From: Thiomicrorhabdus chilensis DSM 12352
GTDB taxonomy: Bacteria; Pseudomonadota; Gammaproteobacteria; Thiomicrospirales; Thiomicrospiraceae
Direction of reading: 5' to 3'
NCBI RefSeq assembly: GCF_000483485.1
Contig: NZ_KI519609.1
Coordinates: 479,026 to 543,025, forward strand
DNA: 64,000 nucleotides
Under the pieces are notes generated by a model. It was not told the origin of the DNA and did not search any database. It saw only the letters and a list, made by a program, of their open reading frames with translations. This document shows positions 9,629-18,748 of the stretch, one piece after another (the first letter of the stretch is position 1; each line of letters opens with the position of its first letter). Made by a program: the position numbers and the translations under genes.

Positions 9629-9645
9629 AAGTTATTGAATAACTT
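9629..9645. promoter_or_regulatory. 17-bp palindrome upstream of purE
   Basis: AAGTTATT, a central G, then AATAACTT: perfect half-sites 50 bp before the purE ATG. It could be an operator or a small RNA hairpin. It does not resemble the E. coli PurR box. Confidence 0.3.
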
Positions 9646-9694
9646 GATTATTGAGTGTAATATCACCAGCTTTTCTAAAATTCAGAGTACGAAT

Positions 9695-10207
9695 ATGACG
9701 CAAGCAATTCAGCCCGGTCAGTGTCTGGTGGGCGTAATTATGGGTTCCAAGTCAGATTGGCCGACCATGCAACACGCGGTTGAGATGTTGGAGCAGTTCA
9801 AGGTGCCTTATGAAGTTAAGGTGGTTTCCGCGCACCGCACTCCGGATCTGATGTTTGACTATGCCGAACAGGCAGAAGGACGAGGTCTTGAAGTGATTAT
9901 TGCCGGCGCAGGCGGTGCGGCGCATCTTCCGGGCATGGTGGCGGCAAAAACCGTGGTGCCGGTTCTGGGTGTGCCAGTTAAATCCAAGGCGTTAAGCGGT
10001 CAGGATTCCTTGCTGTCGATCGTGCAGATGCCGGGCGGGGTGCCGGTCGGAACTTTGGCGATTGGCGAAGCCGGGGCGAAGAATGCCGGCATTATGGCGG
10101 CGCAGATTGTCGGCAATCATAACCCTGAGATTCGCGAAGCGGTCAATGCCTTCCGTCGTGCGCAAACGCAAACGGTATTGGAAAACCCGGATCCGCGCGC
10201 CGAATAA
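9695..10207 (+). CDS. purE: N5-carboxyaminoimidazole ribonucleotide mutase PurE
   Basis: 170 residues from the ATG at 9695; an upstream TTG at 9635 would add 20 non-conserved residues. Class I PurE converts N5-CAIR to CAIR in purine synthesis. [40 protein letters not shown] and [17 protein letters not shown] are the active-site segments. Only weak SD character precedes the ATG. purK follows 90 bp downstream, with a long-loop inverted repeat between them. Confidence 0.95.
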   Translation: MTQAIQPGQCLVGVIMGSKSDWPTMQHAVEMLEQFKVPYEVKVVSAHRTPDLMFDYAEQAEGRGLEVIIAGAGGAAHLPGMVAAKTVVPVLGVPVKSKALSGQDSLLSIVQMPGGVPVGTLAIGEAGAKNAGIMAAQIVGNHNPEIREAVNAFRRAQTQTVLENPDPRAE

Positions 10208-10230
10208 ACGCATAGACATAAATCGATTTC

Positions 10231-10281
10231 AAAACCGTAGTCGGGCTGTTTTTTGTTAGAATAGTCCGCTACGGTTTTTTT
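10231..10281 (+). terminator. inverted repeat between purE and purK (possible attenuator)
   Basis: AAAACCGTAG (10231-10240) and CTACGGTTTT (10269-10278), with further T residues after, form a 10-bp stem around a 28-nt loop. A leaky terminator or processing site within purEK would fit. The long loop makes this tentative. Confidence 0.35.
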
Positions 10282-10297
10282 GTTTGGAGAGAGTGGG

Positions 10298-11404
10298 ATG
10301 ACCCCGTTTACAAAACGCATTGGTGTATTGGGAGCCGGCCAGTTGGGCCGCATGTTGGCGATTGCCGGCTACCCTTTAGGACAGAAGTTTGGGTTTTATG
10401 GAAGCAGTGACGACGAGCCGTCGGCTCTGCTTGGGCACATGTATAAGCAAGCGGATGATGTCGACAGCTTGCAGACGCTGGTGGCGTTTGCCGATGTGAT
10501 CACCTATGAAAGCGAAAATACCGATGTGGACAGGGTGCGCGAAATCGCCAAAACCACCCCGGTGTTCCCGGCAGAAAAGTCACTGTTTGTCTCCCAGCAC
10601 CGAGGGCGCGAAAAAGGCATGTTCGATCAGTTGAACATCCCTTGCGCCCCTTATCAGGTGGTGGATTCTTTAGACAGTTTGAAGGTGGCGGTGACGGAAA
10701 TCGGTTTGCCGGCGGTATTGAAAACCACCACGGAAGGTTATGACGGCAAAGGCCAGTTCGTGCTGAAAAGCGAAGAGCAAATTGAGCAGGCCTGGTCGGA
10801 AATCGGCAATCGGGAATTGATTCTGGAAGGCTTTGTCGATTTCAAACGCGAGCTGTCGATTGTGGCGGTGCGTAACGCCGACAACGAGCACGTCTATTAT
10901 CCGCTGGTGCAGAATGTGCATCATGACGGAATACTGCGTTACACCATTGCCCCCGCCCGCGATATTTCGGATGACATACAGCAACAGGCCGAGTCTTATA
11001 TGCACAGCCTGTTGGATGAATTGGACCATGTTGGTGTTCTGACGCTGGAGCTGTTTGAAACCGAAGAGGGCCTGGTGGCCAATGAAATGGCACCTCGCGT
11101 GCATAATTCCGGACACTGGACGATTGAAGGCGCTTTGACCAGCCAATTTGAAAATCACATTCGCGCGATTACCGGACTGCCCTTGGGAGCGACCACACCG
11201 CGTCAACCGATGGCGGCGATGATTAATATCATCGGTGAAACCGGCCCGGTGGAAACGGTGTTGAAAACGCCGAACGCCTTTTTGCATTTGTATGACAAAG
11301 CGGAACGCAGCGGACGTAAATTAGGGCACATCAATGTGATTGCCGAAAATGAAGAGCAGTTGTTTGAGATGTTCAAGAAATTCGAAGCTTTTCTTCCCAA
11401 GTAG
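10298..11404 (+). CDS. purK: N5-carboxyaminoimidazole ribonucleotide synthase PurK
   Basis: 368 residues. The ATG at 10298 is preceded by GGAGAGAG; a TTG at 10280 is less likely. It is an ATP-grasp enzyme that carboxylates AIR to N5-CAIR with ATP and bicarbonate, the substrate for PurE. RIGVLGAGQLGRMLAIAG opens the pre-ATP-grasp fold. LKTTTEGYDGKGQFVL and LELFETEEGLVANEMAPRVH mark the ATP-grasp and catalytic region, and MAAMINIIG lies in the C-terminal domain. It is the second gene of purEK. Confidence 0.95.
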   Translation: MTPFTKRIGVLGAGQLGRMLAIAGYPLGQKFGFYGSSDDEPSALLGHMYKQADDVDSLQTLVAFADVITYESENTDVDRVREIAKTTPVFPAEKSLFVSQHRGREKGMFDQLNIPCAPYQVVDSLDSLKVAVTEIGLPAVLKTTTEGYDGKGQFVLKSEEQIEQAWSEIGNRELILEGFVDFKRELSIVAVRNADNEHVYYPLVQNVHHDGILRYTIAPARDISDDIQQQAESYMHSLLDELDHVGVLTLELFETEEGLVANEMAPRVHNSGHWTIEGALTSQFENHIRAITGLPLGATTPRQPMAAMINIIGETGPVETVLKTPNAFLHLYDKAERSGRKLGHINVIAENEEQLFEMFKKFEAFLPK

Positions 11405-11477
11405 GTCAGCGGCGGGCGATAATTTTCGCCAGGCCTGTGGAACGCCTTGTTTGGCAGAAGTGAACGGGTTTAAGTTT

Positions 11478-12962
11478 TTAACTTCTAGAATCCGCATAAG
11501 TCAGCAGTTGACTTAAAATCGAGGCCAGCTCAGTCGGCAATAGACTGAGTTGGCCTTTTTGTTGGGCGAGAATGTCACCGGCGTGGGCGTGCAGGGAAAC
11601 GCCTAGACATGCGGCACTGAATAGCGGCAAACCTTGAGCGATCAATCCGCCGATCGTGCCGGTGAGAATGTCGCCCATTCCTCCCACTGCCATGCCCGGA
11701 TTTCCGGCCAGACACAGTTCCATGTTTTTGCCGTCATACACCAGGGTGCCATTGCCTTTCAATACCACCACGCCGCCGTATTTTTGCTGCAAGGTTTTGA
11801 TGGCTGAAAAGCGGTCCTGCTGAACCTCCTGGGTGGTGCAGTCCAGTAAAGTCGCCGCTTCTCCCGGATGCGGGGTCAGTACCCAGTTGTCTTGTTTTTG
11901 TGGAAACTGCGCCAACCATTTCAGCGCATCGGCATCCATGACTTTGGCTTTTGAATGGAACTCTGGCGATTCCACTGTCTGTGTGAAAAGTTGCCGTCCC
12001 CAGTCGTTCAGCCCCAATCCGGGGCCGATAGCGATAACTCGGGTGTTCAATGCGACGTCGTCCAGAGCCTCCGGCGGATAGCACATCAATTCGGGCAGGG
12101 CTTGAGTCAAGGCGATGCCATGCTCTGGATGGGTAATCACTTTGACCAGTCCGGTTCCAACTTTGAGGCTGGCCAGTCCGGCCATTTGGATTGCGCCCAT
12201 CATGTGTCGGTCGCCGCCGATCAGGCAAAGGCTTCCAGCGGAACCTTTGTGGCTGTTTTTACGGCGTAAAGGCAGTTCTTTAAGCCACTCTTTCAGGCTG
12301 TGGTTATGGGCGATGGCCGGTTGCGTGTTGAGAATGTCTCGATCCAGAAAAAGGGTGCTGAAATGGACTTTTCCGGCAAAATCACTGCCCTCGAATTGGT
12401 ATAAACCGGGTTTCCGGGTGAGGAAGGTGCAGGTGTGTGTGGCCTGAACGGCAACGCCTAAAACACGGCCGGTATCGGCGTGCAGCCCGCTAGGCAGGTC
12501 GATGGAGATGACCGGTTTGCCGCTGGCGTTGACCTGTTTGATCCAGTCGGCTGTGATGCCGGTGATTTCACGGTCCAGGCCGATGCCGAAGAGGGCGTCG
12601 ATAATCAGATCGCACTCCTCACATAACTTTGTATCGAAGGCGCTGGGCTCAATGCCCAGTTGAACCAGTTCCTGATAAGCGAGCAGGGCCTCGTTTTTTA
12701 GGTTTTTTGGCAGGCCTGTCATGACGAGTTTGACTTCCAAGCCGGCCAAAAGGGCAAACTGCGCCACAATCAATCCGTCTCCGCCATTATTGCCGCTGCC
12801 GCACAAGACCAGCAATCGTTTGGCTTTGGGAAAGTGGTTTTGCAGGGTCTGGAAAGTGAACAGGCCTGCTCTTTTCATCAGTAGCAGACCGGGAATGCCG
12901 GCGGTTTCGATGGCAAAACGGTCAATGGCTTGGCTTTGTTGAGCTGTGTGAAAGTCAATCAT
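11478..12962 (-). CDS. nnr: bifunctional NAD(P)HX epimerase / ADP-dependent NAD(P)HX dehydratase
   Basis: 494 residues, the YjeF-type fusion. It repairs hydrated NAD(P)H. The N-terminal epimerase domain (1-215) has LLVLCGSGNNGGDGLIVAQF, IIDALFGIGLDREITG and VISIDLPSGLHADTGRVLG. The C-terminal ribokinase-like dehydratase domain (about 225-485) has KGSAGSLCLIGGDRHMMGA, VLTPHPGEAATLL, GGVVVLKGNGTLV and AGNPGMAVGGMGDILTGTIG. Convergent with purK across a CAGGCCTG element at 11430; two more octamers lie inside (12711, 12861). Confidence 0.95.
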   Translation of the reverse strand: MIDFHTAQQSQAIDRFAIETAGIPGLLLMKRAGLFTFQTLQNHFPKAKRLLVLCGSGNNGGDGLIVAQFALLAGLEVKLVMTGLPKNLKNEALLAYQELVQLGIEPSAFDTKLCEECDLIIDALFGIGLDREITGITADWIKQVNASGKPVISIDLPSGLHADTGRVLGVAVQATHTCTFLTRKPGLYQFEGSDFAGKVHFSTLFLDRDILNTQPAIAHNHSLKEWLKELPLRRKNSHKGSAGSLCLIGGDRHMMGAIQMAGLASLKVGTGLVKVITHPEHGIALTQALPELMCYPPEALDDVALNTRVIAIGPGLGLNDWGRQLFTQTVESPEFHSKAKVMDADALKWLAQFPQKQDNWVLTPHPGEAATLLDCTTQEVQQDRFSAIKTLQQKYGGVVVLKGNGTLVYDGKNMELCLAGNPGMAVGGMGDILTGTIGGLIAQGLPLFSAACLGVSLHAHAGDILAQQKGQLSLLPTELASILSQLLTYADSRS

Positions 12963-13023
12963 CTGGGGGTTCCGTCCGTTTTAAGTTTTGAAATGGATCA
13001 AAAAAACGTCTTTGCAAAATGAG

Positions 13024-13031
13024 CAGGCCTG
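13024..13031. repeat. CAGGCCTG octamer between nnr and uppP
   Basis: The octamer sits in AAAATGAG-CAGGCCTG, the left half of the extended palindrome seen elsewhere; the right half is degenerate (GTCTCGCC). The 162-bp gap holds no other feature that I can support. Confidence 0.6.
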
Positions 13032-13124
13032 GTCTCGCCGATGCGCTGCCGTGCATTTAACAATTATTGTGAACCTAGCCGTCGTGATTCACAAGCCGTT
13101 ATGCAGTGGTGCTCGATGTCGTGG

Positions 13125-13934
13125 TTAGATGAACAGGTAAATCAGCAACGCACCCAACGCAAAACGGTACCAGGCAAACGGGGCCATGCCGATGCGGTTG
13201 ATCCATTTAAGGAAGACCGAAATCACGATATAGGCACTGACCGCCGAGATCACTGTGCCGCCGATCATCGCCTCCCATTGTACCGTGTGCGTGCTTTCAA
13301 TCAGATCCTTGGTTTTAAGCAGACCTGCTCCGAGGATGATGGGGATGGAGAGCAGAAACGAGAAACGTGCGGCGGCCTCTCGGGTCAGTCCCAGCATCAG
13401 TGCGGCGGTAATGGTGATGCCGGAGCGCGATGTGCCCGGAATCAAAGCCAGCGCCTGGGCAATCCCGATAATCATGATGTCTTTGAAACTCAGGCTGTAT
13501 TCATCCCTGATTTGCTGGCCCTTGATGTCCGACCACCACAGCAGAACCCCAAAACCGATGGTGGTGGCCGCGATGATCAATGGATTGCGCAAGGCTTCTT
13601 CCAGACCGTTGTTGAGGAACAGGCCGAACAGCACCGCCGGAATCGTCGCGAAAATGACCCACCAAGCCAGTCGGCTGTTGGATGTGGGTTGGCGGGTGGT
13701 CAGAGAGCCTGACCAGTCGCGCGCCATCAACCAGATGTCGCGGCGAAAATAGAGCATGACCGCAGACAGGGTGCCGATGTGCACCGCCACGTCAAACGCC
13801 AAGCCCTGATCCGGCCAACCGAAGAGGTTAGGCATTAGGATCAGATGTCCGGAGCTGGAAATCGGCAAGAATTCGGTCAGCCCCTGAATCAGGGCCAATA
13901 AGGTGATTTGCAGCCAGTCTAACATCGGTTCCAT
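13125..13934 (-). CDS. uppP: undecaprenyl-diphosphatase UppP (BacA)
   Basis: 269 residues and about eight hydrophobic segments, typical for the family. This inner-membrane phosphatase recycles undecaprenyl-PP for wall and surface-polysaccharide synthesis. LIQGLTEFLPISSSGHLIL near residue 15 and ALIPGTSRSGITITAALMLG near 165 are the two conserved catalytic motifs (E/QxxxE and PGxSRSxxT). The start could be the ATG at 13934 or 13925; neither has a good SD. It is probably co-transcribed with the upstream MidA-like gene (26-bp gap). Confidence 0.95.
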   Translation of the reverse strand: MEPMLDWLQITLLALIQGLTEFLPISSSGHLILMPNLFGWPDQGLAFDVAVHIGTLSAVMLYFRRDIWLMARDWSGSLTTRQPTSNSRLAWWVIFATIPAVLFGLFLNNGLEEALRNPLIIAATTIGFGVLLWWSDIKGQQIRDEYSLSFKDIMIIGIAQALALIPGTSRSGITITAALMLGLTREAAARFSFLLSIPIILGAGLLKTKDLIESTHTVQWEAMIGGTVISAVSAYIVISVFLKWINRIGMAPFAWYRFALGALLIYLFI

Positions 13935-13960
13935 TTTTTCTGTCTATTCCGTTTGTTGCG

Positions 13961-15148
13961 TTAAAGTTGATGGCGTAAATCGCGCATCTTGAAGCCCATC
14001 AGTTTAACATCCAATTGTTTGCTCAATGCCATCACCTTGAAGGTTTCTCCCATCTCGTTCGGCAGGGTCAGGGTTTTGAGTTGTTGGGCGATGCGGATCT
14101 GTTCGGTTATCGGTGCATCCGCATCAGACGACATTTCCAGCAGGCCTGTGGCCATCAGGAAATGCGCTTGGGTGGTGAAGCCGGCTACCTTCAACCCGCT
14201 GTCGTAGGCGGCTTCCGCCACGGCGGTAAAGTCGACATGGGCGGTGATGTCCTGCAGTCCCGGGTAGAAGAACGGGTTGCTGTGCGCGCGGTGCTGATAG
14301 TGGCAGCGCAAGGTGCCCATGACGCGTGCCGGCTGGTAGTATTCGTGGCGGGTGTAACCGTAATCGATCAGCAGAATCGCACCTTGTGTGAGCGAATCGC
14401 TGACCGATTGTAACCAGGGCTGGATGTTGAGGTTGATTTCGGTTTCGTAGCCCAGGTCGGAAACCTCTCCGATGTGTTCGATCAGTTGGTTGGCAAACTT
14501 CTGCAGGGGTTTGTCGGTGATTTTTTGGTAGTCCCATTCGAACTGCTGGGTGCTTTCATTGAAGGTGACATAGCCGCGCAAAGCTTGTTCCGGTTCGATG
14601 CGAAGGCGTTCAAACGGCATGGCGTCAAGCACTTCATTGGCCACCACCATAGCCGAAATCGGCTGTTCCGGCAGGCGATCCAACCATACGACTTTTGCAA
14701 ACCATTCCGGTGGCAGGGCTTGCTCCAAGTTGGCCTGTTGGCGTGCGCGCAAATCGGCGCTGAGTTCGATGATGAAATAGTGCTCCACTGGCTGTTGCAG
14801 AGTTTGCAGTTCCAGCAGTATGTCTTTGGCCATGGTACCTTGCCCTGCGCCAAACTCGAGGATATTGGGGGTGTCGAGTTGTTGCAGCACCTGTTGCACT
14901 TGATGGGCGATGCAGCGCGAGAAAATCGGGGAGATTTCCGGGGCGGTAATAAAGTCACCCTGGTCGCCGATTTTGGGCAGCCCGCTGGCGTAGTAACCCA
15001 GGCCGGGCGTGTAGAGCGCCATCTCCATGAATTGCGGAAACGTCATGTGTGGGTGACGACGCAGGCTGCGTTGAATTTTGTGGCTGAGCTGGGTGCTGTG
15101 CTGTTTGGCCTCGTCAGAGGGTTCCGGCAAAGAGTGCTTGGCTTTCAT
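13961..15148 (-). CDS. MidA/NDUFAF7-family SAM-dependent methyltransferase
   Basis: 395 residues, COG1565-like. Family features: MTFPQFMEMALYTPGLGYYA, DQGDFITAPEISPIFSRCIA, ILEFGAGQGTMAKDIL (SAM-binding GxG), VVANEVLDAMPFERL, ILLIDYGYTRHEYY. The mitochondrial homologue methylates an arginine of the NDUFS2 subunit of complex I; the bacterial substrate is not established. An octamer lies at 14141. No complex I gene is nearby. It heads a likely two-gene unit with uppP. Confidence 0.85.
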   Translation of the reverse strand: MKAKHSLPEPSDEAKQHSTQLSHKIQRSLRRHPHMTFPQFMEMALYTPGLGYYASGLPKIGDQGDFITAPEISPIFSRCIAHQVQQVLQQLDTPNILEFGAGQGTMAKDILLELQTLQQPVEHYFIIELSADLRARQQANLEQALPPEWFAKVVWLDRLPEQPISAMVVANEVLDAMPFERLRIEPEQALRGYVTFNESTQQFEWDYQKITDKPLQKFANQLIEHIGEVSDLGYETEINLNIQPWLQSVSDSLTQGAILLIDYGYTRHEYYQPARVMGTLRCHYQHRAHSNPFFYPGLQDITAHVDFTAVAEAAYDSGLKVAGFTTQAHFLMATGLLEMSSDADAPITEQIRIAQQLKTLTLPNEMGETFKVMALSKQLDVKLMGFKMRDLRHQL

Positions 15149-15344
15149 AGGATTACTTCGTAAGGTCGCAGAATGTTCGGTTGAATGTGTGTGGTATTAT
15201 GCTACAAAGCCACTTAAACGACTAGTGAAGCTTATTTGAATTCGTGCGTTGTGATAAAGGCTTGCTTTGAAAAAAGGGTGGTTTGGCTAAAAAGTTGCTA
15301 GAATCTTTTGATCCATGCAAAGGGTCTAAACACAGAAGAGAATT

Positions 15345-15809
15345 ATGAAAGTCGGAATTAAAAAACTGCATGAAAATGAATGGCAAGTTCATATCGGCTG
15401 CGCCTCGGTGAAGATGGACAGATTTTCCCTGGCGCTGCTTCACATTACGCTGGAACATTTGCTGGCGCTGGAGAGCGGTCAGAGCCATTCAACCCTGAAA
15501 AGTTATGTGAAACTTGGTCTGAAACTGGATGAGTTGGACGACTTGGCTCTGCAAAAGGTGTTGAGCGAGGTGGATAATAAGGCGATTCTCGACCTGTTGA
15601 TTTTGGCTAATTTGCCAAAATTCAATGAGCGCGTACTGAATAATATGGGCGGGATCTTGTCGAAACAGATTCAGGCGGATCTTCAATCGGCCATCATGCC
15701 ACCTGAGGACGAGGCGAAAGCCGCCATTAAGCATCTGATTGAAAAAATGTTTGAGCTTGAGGCGAGCGGTAAAATCGAATTCATTCGCGAAGATACGCAA
15801 TACATTTAA
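15345..15809 (+). CDS. small stand-alone FliG C-domain-like protein (first of a tandem pair)
   Basis: 154 residues with no signal or TM segment. The first 45 residues form a short predicted strand module (MKVGIKKLHENEWQVHIG). From about residue 60 the sequence follows FliG_C closely: LDDLALQKVLSEVDNKAIL matches FliG LDDRAIQRVLREVDSESLL, and the end GKIEFIREDTQYI matches GEMVIGSGEDTYV. Of the torque-helix charges, one Asp (QADL versus RDDL) is kept; the Lys of LKGA and both Arg positions are lost. No flagellar gene is in the window. Function is unknown; an adaptor fold reused outside the motor is inferred. Confidence 0.7.
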   Translation: MKVGIKKLHENEWQVHIGCASVKMDRFSLALLHITLEHLLALESGQSHSTLKSYVKLGLKLDELDDLALQKVLSEVDNKAILDLLILANLPKFNERVLNNMGGILSKQIQADLQSAIMPPEDEAKAAIKHLIEKMFELEASGKIEFIREDTQYI

Positions 15810-15840
15810 GTTTTTGGCAAACTCATAAAGGCACAGCAAG

Positions 15841-16302
15841 ATGGAAGTGAAAGCGAAACGGGATGGGCAAGGTGAATATTATCTGGACATCGGGCCGGTC
15901 ACCTTGTCTCTGTCTGCACAGGTAATCAAGGCCTTGCATACGGTGATCGACCAGCGTCTCAATCAGTTCAGTGAGCAGGAAGCGGCGGCGCTGGATAAGA
16001 AGTATCAGGCTTATAAGGTTTTGGCCACCAAAATGTGCGGTGTGGATGACCGTATTATCCAGAAGTTTGCGCCCCAGGTGTCACCGGAGCAGTTGGTGAC
16101 CATTGTCAGGCTGGCGGAAGGGGATGTTTTGTTGCAGAAGGTGTTGAAGAACCTTTCCCGTCAGAATCGCCGACAGTTTGAAGACGATTATGCGGCGATG
16201 GACAAGATTACGGTTCAGCACGCCTGTCTGTATATGGAGCAGTTGGTGCCGATGATCAAGAAAGCCGCTCAGGAGCAGCGGGAGTTGCAACAAAACGTCT
16301 AG
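15841..16302 (+). CDS. second small FliG C-domain-like protein, paralogue of its neighbour
   Basis: 153 residues, 31 bp after the previous gene and built the same way: an N-terminal strand module (MEVKAKRDGQGEYYLDIG, compare MKVGIKKLHENEWQVHIG) and a helical C-terminal part. IIQKFAPQVSPEQLVTIVRL followed by VLKNLSRQNRRQFEDDYAAM lines up with FliG AIQRVLREVDSESLLIALKG and FLRNMSQRAADILRDDL, keeping the DD pair. The match is weaker than in the first protein. The shared plan suggests tandem duplication and perhaps a heteromer. An AAGG site precedes the ATG. Function is unknown. Confidence 0.6.
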   Translation: MEVKAKRDGQGEYYLDIGPVTLSLSAQVIKALHTVIDQRLNQFSEQEAAALDKKYQAYKVLATKMCGVDDRIIQKFAPQVSPEQLVTIVRLAEGDVLLQKVLKNLSRQNRRQFEDDYAAMDKITVQHACLYMEQLVPMIKKAAQEQRELQQNV

Positions 16303-16327
16303 GCGTTTGCGTTTTGATGGCGCTGAA

Positions 16328-16684
16328 TCAGGCGGAGTGGCGTTCAATGATGAGACCGACCGTGTCGGTTTCACTGACGGCCTGGGGTTTGCTGACCTTG
16401 AGGCGAACGCTGGTGACGGCACGATGTTGCTTCAGAATATGTTCGCAAATCGCTTCGGCCAGACTCTCAAGCAGTTCGAAGCGGCTGGCTTCTACCAGCT
16501 GTATGATTTCATCGGAAACCTGTTTATAGTCCACAGTGTCTTTTATGGCGTCGCTTTTGGCGGCGTCTCCAATCGGCAGTCTCATGTCGATGTCAAAGAT
16601 CAGCGGTTGACGCTTTTCACGTTCCCAGTCGTAAATGCCGATGATGGCTTGCGTTTTTAATCCTTGTATAAAAATGATGTCCAT
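16328..16684 (-). CDS. folB: dihydroneopterin aldolase FolB
   Basis: 118 residues. The ATG at 16684 has AGGA 6 nt upstream and gives MDIIFIQGLKTQAIIGIYDW, matching the family start; a GTG at 16699 is less likely. It cleaves 7,8-dihydroneopterin to 6-hydroxymethyl-dihydropterin in folate synthesis. The catalytic Glu/Tyr/Lys pattern is visible in IIGIYDWE and VRLKVSKPQAV. The neighbour order folB, plsY, tsaD, rpsU is common in gammaproteobacteria; folB is divergent from plsY. Confidence 0.95.
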   Translation of the reverse strand: MDIIFIQGLKTQAIIGIYDWEREKRQPLIFDIDMRLPIGDAAKSDAIKDTVDYKQVSDEIIQLVEASRFELLESLAEAICEHILKQHRAVTSVRLKVSKPQAVSETDTVGLIIERHSA

Positions 16685-16831
16685 GCATTTTCCTGGCACT
16701 TTGCCTTTATGGGGTGGGCGACTCGACAGTCATCAAGCCATTTATCTGAACCCCTATTATCTACTTCTAGTAAAATCATTCAATCTTAACCATAACCGGT
16801 TCGATTCAAAAAGGAGTAAGGTGAGTCATTT

Positions 16832-17449
16832 ATGGAATTCACAGCGATCATGTTCATTTTCGGTGCCTATGTGTTAGGTTCGCTTTCATCCGCCATCATC
16901 GTTTGCAAATTGATGGGTTTTGAAGACCCCCGTCAAGGCGGTTCGGGCAATCCGGGAGCCACCAATGTGAAGCGCCTCTACGGCAACAAGCCGGCCGCCA
17001 TTACCTTGGTGGGGGATACCTTAAAAGGCCTGTTGCCGGTGTTGGCGGCACACTGGTTGGGATTCACGCCGGAGCAGATCATGGCGGTCGGTTTTGCGGC
17101 GTTTGTCGGCCATTTGTATCCGTTGTTTTTTGGGTTTAAGGGTGGCAAGGGCGTGGCCACCATGTTGGGTGTGATGTTTGGTTTGTCCGGCTGGATCGGT
17201 CTGGCGGTGGCGGCAACCTGGCTGTTTGTCGCCAAGGTGCTCAAGATTTCTTCCGCTTCCGCTCTGGTGGCGACCGCTTTGGCACCGGTTTACATCTATT
17301 TTATTTCGGGTGAGCTCAGCTGGGTGGTGGGTACGGCGGTGATGACCGTCATTCTGTTTGTGCGCCATAAAGACAATATTCAGCGTCTATTAAAAGGCGA
17401 AGAAGGTCAGATAAAGAAGCAGGCGAAAAACGGAAACCCAAGCGAATAA
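16832..17449 (+). CDS. plsY: glycerol-3-phosphate acyltransferase PlsY
   Basis: 205 residues, a multi-pass inner-membrane enzyme. It transfers acyl from acyl-phosphate to glycerol-3-phosphate, the first step of phospholipid synthesis. Signatures: LGSLSSAIIVCKLMGFEDPR, GSGNPGATNVKRLYG (residues about 36-50) and FVGHLYPLFFGFKGGKGVAT (about 90-110), the three conserved loops. The last 20 residues are lysine-rich and cytosolic. It converges on tsaD, with a CAGGCCTG palindrome between the two ends. Confidence 0.96.
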   Translation: MEFTAIMFIFGAYVLGSLSSAIIVCKLMGFEDPRQGGSGNPGATNVKRLYGNKPAAITLVGDTLKGLLPVLAAHWLGFTPEQIMAVGFAAFVGHLYPLFFGFKGGKGVATMLGVMFGLSGWIGLAVAATWLFVAKVLKISSASALVATALAPVYIYFISGELSWVVGTAVMTVILFVRHKDNIQRLLKGEEGQIKKQAKNGNPSE

Positions 17450-17462
17450 AACCCGCTTGATG

Positions 17463-17486
17463 AAAATGAGCAGGCCTGTCCATTTT
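17463..17486. terminator. CAGGCCTG-centred palindrome between convergent plsY and tsaD
   Basis: AAAATGAG-CAGGCCTG-TCCATTTT: near-perfect inverted repeat (one mismatch, one G-T pair) with an A-run on one side and a T-run on the other, suited to end transcripts from both directions. Confidence 0.65.
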
Positions 17487-17538
17487 CTTGATTGAATTCA
17501 ATGTAACTGTGAGTCTCGCCCGTTTTCGTTTATTGACG

Positions 17539-18576
17539 TTAAATGGCCGGCAAGTCTTCCAGAGACCACCTCGGGGTGGTGGCGAAGTTGAGGTCGGTTT
17601 GCTGCCCGGCGAGCAAACGTTGTGCGCCCGCATAAGCAATCATGGCTCCATTGTCGGTACAGAACTCTAAACGCGGGTAAAAGGCTTTACCGTGGCGTTT
17701 AGCCATTAAGGCATCGAGTTTTGCACGGATTTCACGGTTGGCGCTGACCCCGCCCGACACCACCAAACGATTCAAGCCCTCCTGCTCCAACGCACGTTTG
17801 CATTTGATGCTCAAAGTATCGGCCACCGCCAGTTCGAAAGCCCGGCAGATATCGGCTTTGGTCTGTTCGCTCGCCTCGTTGTTTTGCACCGCCGCCTGCC
17901 AAGTATTTAAGGTATAGGTCTTAAGGCCGCTGAAGCTCATGTCCAAACCGGGGCGGTCAACCATGGGGCGTGGGAATTTGTAGCGGCTGGCGTCACCTTG
18001 CAGAGCCAAGTTGGAAACGTTTGGGCCGCCGGGATAACCCAGGTCGAGCAGTTTGGCGGTTTTATCGAAAGCCTCTCCTGCGGCGTCGTCCAGAGTGTCG
18101 CCCAGGACTTTGTATTGACCGATGCCGTCAACCCGAATGATCATGCTGTGCCCGCCGGATATTAATAGACAGATGAATGGGAATTGCGGACGTTTGTCCT
18201 CCAGCATGGGGGCGAGCAGATGACCTTCCATATGGTGTACGCCAATGGCTGGAATCTGCCAGGCGTAGGCTAGACTTCGTGCGACTGAAGCACCGGCCAG
18301 TAGAGCCCCCATTAATCCTGGGCCGGCTGTGTAAGCAATGCCCTGAATCTGTTGCGCAGAGACGTTAGCTTCTTTCATAAGTTGTAAAATCAACGGGGTC
18401 AGCTTTTGGATGTGGTCTCTGGAGGCCAGCTCGGGAACCACGCCACCATACTGGGCATGCAGTTCGATTTGGGTGTATAAGGTGTGGGCGATTAAGCCTT
18501 TTTGGGTGTCGTAAAGCGCGACGCCGGTCTCATCACACGAGCTTTCTATGCCTAAAACTAAAAGGGAATCTGTCAT
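17539..18576 (-). CDS. tsaD: tRNA N6-threonylcarbamoyladenosine transferase TsaD
   Basis: 345 residues. With TsaB/TsaE it transfers threonylcarbamoyl to A37 of ANN-decoding tRNAs. [17 protein letters not shown] opens the ASKHA fold; the metal-binding pair HMEGHLLAP (near 115) and [13 protein letters not shown] (near 135) are present, as is [16 protein letters not shown] near 275. Divergent from rpsU. Confidence 0.97.
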   Translation of the reverse strand: MTDSLLVLGIESSCDETGVALYDTQKGLIAHTLYTQIELHAQYGGVVPELASRDHIQKLTPLILQLMKEANVSAQQIQGIAYTAGPGLMGALLAGASVARSLAYAWQIPAIGVHHMEGHLLAPMLEDKRPQFPFICLLISGGHSMIIRVDGIGQYKVLGDTLDDAAGEAFDKTAKLLDLGYPGGPNVSNLALQGDASRYKFPRPMVDRPGLDMSFSGLKTYTLNTWQAAVQNNEASEQTKADICRAFELAVADTLSIKCKRALEQEGLNRLVVSGGVSANREIRAKLDALMAKRHGKAFYPRLEFCTDNGAMIAYAGAQRLLAGQQTDLNFATTPRWSLEDLPAI

Positions 18577-18644
18577 CGCTATTACTCAAATCGGTCAAAG
18601 TGGCTGAATTCTAACAAAATAATTGTGATTTATCGTAAAAAGGT

Positions 18645-18673
18645 TTGCAAAAAACCGATAGGAAAATTATAAT
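18645..18673 (+). promoter_or_regulatory. rpsU: sigma70 promoter of the rpsU-dnaG-rpoD operon
   Basis: TTGCAA (18645-18650), 17 nt, then a perfect TATAAT (18668-18673), about 75 bp before the rpsU ATG. Confidence 0.7.
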
Positions 18674-18748
18674 TCCACGTTTTCCGCTGTCTCCCTTTTC
18701 TTGCTGAGGAAGATATGAACCGAATTCTAAAATTTAATAGGTAGAACT

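Noticed and set aside
15345-16302. Flagellar operon fragment
   Set aside because: The proteins resemble only the FliG C-domain, lack the FliG N and middle domains and have no flagellar neighbours.
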